Assembly: GCA_036873755.1 (NCBI GenBank)
Contig: JAVTVY010020325.1
Location: 1-64,000 of the forward strand
Source of the DNA: Hanleya hanleyi
Taxonomy: Eukaryota; Mollusca; Polyplacophora; Lepidopleurida; Hanleyidae
Length of the DNA: 64,000 nt
Reading direction: 5' to 3'
Position numbers and translations under genes: made by a program. Of this stretch, positions 54,101-60,100 are shown piece by piece (within the stretch, counting starts at the first letter, position 1; every line of letters starts with the position of its first letter). Below the pieces are notes generated by a model, which saw only the letters and a program-made list of their open reading frames with translations, did no database searches and was not told where the DNA came from.

Positions 54101-57100
54101 TTTAACTACAGTCATATTCATCGATTACAAAGCTTTAACTACAGTCATATTCATCGATTACAAAGCTTTAACTAGTCATATTCATCGATTACAAAGCTTT
54201 AAGTAGTCATATTCATCGATTACAAAGCTTTAACTACAGTCATATTCATCGATTACTAGGCTTAAACTACAGTCATATTCATCGATTACAAAGCTTTAAC
54301 TACAGTCATATTCATAGATTACAAAGCTTTAACTAGTCATATTCATCCAGGGTTATATCCAGGAATTTGAAGTAGTGTCCTTATTTGAAAAAAATAATGC
54401 CGAGCGCAGGGAGGCGTAGCGTACAGGCCGGGGTCCAGGGGCCGCCTAGGCCCCTGGAAGCTCTGGGGTCTTAGATGCTCTCAGGAGCATTCGAGCCCAT
54501 TTCTGGCTATTTAAATGTCTTGTCAGATACCTGTAGATAATGAACAATTTACTTCTTTTTTTTCCAAATTTTCACCATATTCAGGCTGATCTTGCTTGTG
54601 TTTCAAAATGACAAAGTTGAGCAGGGACTTGCTGCATGAATTTCCAGATCATTTACTCCACGTGCTGTCAGATTGATACTATACCATGATGTCAACTTTG
54701 ACTAAACTAATAACAACTAACCTTTTTGCTGATTAGACTAGGGCTCCGGGGCCGCCTAGGCACCGAGGAACTCTGGGACCCTTGATGCTCTTAGAAGCAT
54801 TCTAACCGATTCCTGGCTGCACATGTCTTGTCGATCAGACAAGCATATCATGCACATTTTACTTCTTGTTTAATTTGATCATCTGCTTTTAAAATTATTT
54901 ACAGCTGCTGCTTTCAAAATTTCTATTGAATAGATTCCTCTGTACAGTATTTTTATACCATGCTGTATATCATTCGAAGCTAATTCTCTTCCCACCTCGA
55001 CTGCCTAAACGGGTTGAACATAATTTGTCCCAGCTTCGATGCCTGCATCATTTTCCATGTCGTGTTCAACATCTGCTTGACCTGTGTTTTCAATACCGGC
55101 AGCACAGCATCGAGCAAAGAGAACGTCGACATTGTGGCAGTCAGACCCTTCATCTTCCTTTATTTTTTTTTTCAAATGTCCAGCCAATACACCGCATCCT
55201 CTTGTGCGGCCGCTACCCTTCGTATTTCCCCCAGACCGACCTTTCTGTCCCGCCATGACGGCTTGTCATTGCAGATACAACACGAGAATGCACGTGCGCT
55301 GCCCAGCTCTCCAGACACTCACAGACGTACATATTTCCGACTTCATTCATAGTATAGACCTCTGCCTGGAGAACGAAAACTATCGCGCCCCTAGTGGCCA
55401 AGCTTATCAACGGATAGATGCATAGTTGTCTCCCTTGCCATAAGTTGTCTAACGCGAGTTGACACACACTCGTCCAGGTTTACGACTTTCAAACATCGTA
55501 AAAAAACATCATTTGATTTTTGAAAAAAATCATTTGATTTTTGAAAAAAATCATTTGATATTTTGCAAAAACATATTCATTTTTAATTCATTTGATTTTG
55601 TACCTGTGTCCGTTTCACGGACGCTGTGAGACCCTAGATCTAACCCTGTCATCGATTACGAAGCTTTAACTACAGTCATATTCATAGATAACAAAGCTTT
55701 AATTACAGCCATATTCATCGATTACAAAGATTTAACTAGTCATATTCATCGATTACAAAGCTTTAACTACAGTCATATTCATCGATTACCAAGCTTTAAC
55801 TACAGTCATATTCATTGATTATTAAGCTTTAACTACAGTCATATTCATCGATTACTAAGCTCTAACTACAGTCATATTCATTGATTACTAAGCTTCAACT
55901 ACAGTCATATTCATCGATTACTAAGCTTTAACTACAGTCATATTGATAGATTACTAAGCTTCAACTACAGTCATTTCCATCGATTACCAAGGTTTAACTA
56001 CAGTCATATTCATCGATTACCAAGCTTTAACTACAGTCATATTCATCGATAACTAAGCTTTAACTAGTCATATTCATTGATTACTAAGCTTTAACTAGTC
56101 ATATTCATCGACTACTAAGCTTTAACTACAGTCATTTTCATCGATTACTAAGGTTTAACTACAGTTATATTCATCGATTACCAAGCTTTAACTAGTCATA
56201 TTGATCGATTACTAAGCTTTAACTAGTCATATTCGTCGATTACTAAGCTTTAACTACAGTCATATTCATCGATTACCAAGCTTTAACTAGTCATATTCAT
56301 TGATTACTAAGCTTTAACTAGTCATATTCATTGATTACTAAGCTTTAACTAGTCATATTCATCGATTACCAAGCTTTAACTACAGTCATATTCATCGATT
56401 ACCAAGCTTTAACTAGTCATATTCATTGATTACCAAGCTTTAACTACAGTCATATTCATCAATTACTAAGCTTTAACTAGTCATATTCATGGATTACTAA
56501 GCTTTTGCATGGAAAATTTCATTGGAATTTAATGATGAAACGTACTTGTACATCCCTGTTAGCATTGTACAGCATTATTGCCATAAAGGCTAGCACTTCA
56601 CGAGCAATGTCGTCATTCCGTCTGGCTAAATGGGGCAGAACTTTGTTGATGACATCATGAGCATTGATTGCATTCTGTACATCTCGTATATGGCTCACTT
56701 GCCTGAAAATGACAAAGATTGAAAATCAAATGTCAAAATATGACGAAAGAATGTGCATGTTTTTATTAAAGCTGTAATTAGCAAATGCAGATGAGAGAAA
56801 ATGTTATATTCTTCCAGTTAACAAATTCCTCTCCTCACGCAACTGATGATCAATGAGAATTAAGAATATGATATTAGTTATGTGGACAGAATTTAAATGC
56901 TACAATAGTTCCCCGCCAGTGAAAACATTGTGTTCGGAGTGGTATGGTGGTTATCACTGGCGGGAAACTTCTGTGTGTACATCCAATTCAGGGTCACAGC
57001 ATAGCAATTTGCAAATATTTTGATGGTGAGTTCAAGTTTGAACAATCACCAATCAGTCATTTTCAACAATCAGGCTAACCGTACAAACAGCTAATGTTGA

Positions 57101-60100
57101 TGATATACTGACCGTTTGATCTTGTTTTCTGAGGATCTGTTCTCCCAGTCGTCAGGTAGTTTTCTCTCCTCATTTTGAATGAGAGTGCGGAGAATCTGCA
57201 GACATTTGATGTCCAGTTCCTCCTGATGGGGCGTACTCGGGATCATCTGACGGATACGCTTTGCTGATATGCTGAAAAAGTATAGCAAAATTACAGGGTC
57301 AATGATAGCAGCCACAGAGTATAATACGAAGCTGCGCATCTGAAAACCCCTCGGCTCTGGGCGCCAGCCATTCATAATGTATTCAATTTAAAACAAGACT
57401 TCAGGAACACCAAGCAGTCAAGTAACAAATATACAGATTATGAAAAATTTTGCCATTAGAAATGGACTCGAACGTTTCCGTCCAATCAGAGAAACCGGTA
57501 ATCATTACATAAGTCTGTTGATGCATCGACGATGTATACCAAATTTTACATCGAACATTTGAAAATTATCTGAGATAGAGATCCCTAATGATTTCGCATA
57601 AATTAAAGATGGCTGCCCATCCTTCCCACCACTCGGAGAAACTGATGTGGTTATTCATTGCAAGTCTCTTGATACATAGATTCTGTATACCAAGTTTCAT
57701 ATAGAACACTGAAATGGTATCAAAGATAAACATCATTAAAGATTTTGCATAAATTAAAGATGGCCACCAAGGTTTCCGCCCAAGCAGAAAAACCAGAACT
57801 GTCTATTGATACATCGATGATGTATACCAAATTTTACATTGAGCACTTGAACCGTATCAGAGATATAGATCATTAATGATTTCGCATAAATTAAAGATGG
57901 CCGCCCATCCTTCCCGCCACTCAGAGGAACCGATGTGGTTATTCATTGCAAGTCTCTTGATACATCGATGCTGGATACCAAGTTTCATATAGAACACTGA
58001 AATGGTATCAAAGATATATATCATTGAAGATTTTGCATAAATTAAAGATGGCCGCCAAGGTTCCGCCCAATCAGAAACGCCAGAACTGTCATTTATCGTA
58101 AGTCTATTGATGCTTCGATGATATATACCAAATTTTACATCGAGCACTCGAACAGTATCAGAGATAGAGATCATTAATGATTTTGCATAAATTAAAGATG
58201 GCCGCCCATCCTTCCCGCCACTCAGAGGAACTGAGGTGGCTATACATTGCAGATCTCTTGATACATCGATGCTGTATACCAAGTTTCGTATAGAACACTT
58301 GAATGGTATCAGAGATATATATCATTGAAGATTTTGCATAAATTAAAGATGGCCGCCAAGGTTTTCACCGAATCAGGGAAACTGGTTTGGTCATTCCTTT
58401 GAAGTTTCTTGATGCATCGATGATCTATACCAAGTTTCACACTGAACAGAGAAATGGTACCCAAGATACACAAGATTAATGATTTCGCATAAATTAAATA
58501 TGGCCGCCAAAGTTTCCAACCAATCAGGTCCAGATTCAATAGGGTTCTGGGTCATGAGCATATGGATGTGCAGTGCAAGTTTGGGGTGCCTAGGGTAAGT
58601 CGTTCTAAAGATATCTTGGTAACAAGAAAGCTGTGATGGTTTCGCATAATTAAAGATGGCCGCCAAAGTTTCTAACCAATCAGGTCCAGATTCAATAGGG
58701 TTCTGGGTCACAAGCATACGGATGTGCACTGCAAGTTTGGTGTGCCTAGGGTAAGTCGTTCTGAAGATATCTTGGTAACGAGAAAGGTGTGACGGACAGA
58801 CGGACGGACGGACAGACGTACATGACGACGACAATAAAAATTAAACATTTATAAACAATGTTGGTATTTATTATCAAATCAAACCTGCTATTGTTGTGCC
58901 ATGCCACCCACTTGATCGAATGTTGTCTACCAACAGTTCTGTACATGAGGCGAAGATCGACGATCAGGCGATGCATCGTGAAGATCTCGAAGAGCAGAAG
59001 TGTTGGTAGACAACAATTGATCAAGTGGGTGGCATGGCACAACAATAGCAGGTGTAGATTTGAGCAATAAATAATTACATTAGCTGCTATAATAATGGAG
59101 AGAGAGAGAGAGAGATAATTAAGGCTTAACGTCACATTCAGCATAATAATAGTTAATAGTTATCAACTATTGCTGATGTGTATGATCACCAAGAATGATT
59201 GCCAAATTTTGTCAAAGAAAAGCAGCTGATACGAGAGTATCTTGATTATAGCAATGAGGCCAGTCCCCTTAGATCAAATGCCCTATCCAGGTGAGATCTA
59301 TTGTACAAGTATGTAGCCATAATGAATTCCAAAACAGAAGTCCGATCTGTTTGTTTCTTTAAATCAAAGCCTTCCAAGAAGCCTACATAATCAGAGTCCC
59401 ATCTAGGTGTCAATATTTCACTGCAAAAGTAAAGACGACTTACTGTAGAGCCGAGACCAGTAATTTGGTGAGAGCGTATTTCTTGGCTGGTTTCTTCTCA
59501 TGGTGGTCGATAAAGATACTGACTAGATTCTGGAATTCTTCACCCAGAGGCAGTTCCTCATTACTACCCACATCAGTGTACTCTACAACAACAACACAGA
59601 TAAGCAATGTTATGGTGATGGACTATACAACTCTCTTCATATTTGTCCCTGTTACAATTGTCGTTACAATGACTTAAACGAAATAACGAAAAGAGAACAA
59701 GTGTATTTAGGTACATTTGTTTCTGTAAACCATGTCATTATAATGAAGTTTCTGTTGTAGCGAATGTCGTTATAATGATGTTTCACTGTACTAGACTCCA
59801 TAAAGCTATATGAACGACTTCAATGAAATACTTTTACCAGACAGCAAGGGGCACAGAAACTGTCAGTTCACGTAAACACCGAAGGGTCACCCTTGTTATT
59901 CATTTAATCACTTCAGGGGAAGTTAGTTCATTATATACTCACCCCTCTTCGACTTGAACTTGAGCTGGGCGCTGACTGTGTTGTAGCCACTGTACACCAG
60001 ACTACAGTTTGTAGCGAATGTCGTCAGCTTGGCATTCAACTCAATTTCATGAGCATAATACTCCATATTACCCTGTTTGGGGAGAAATTCACAAATCATT

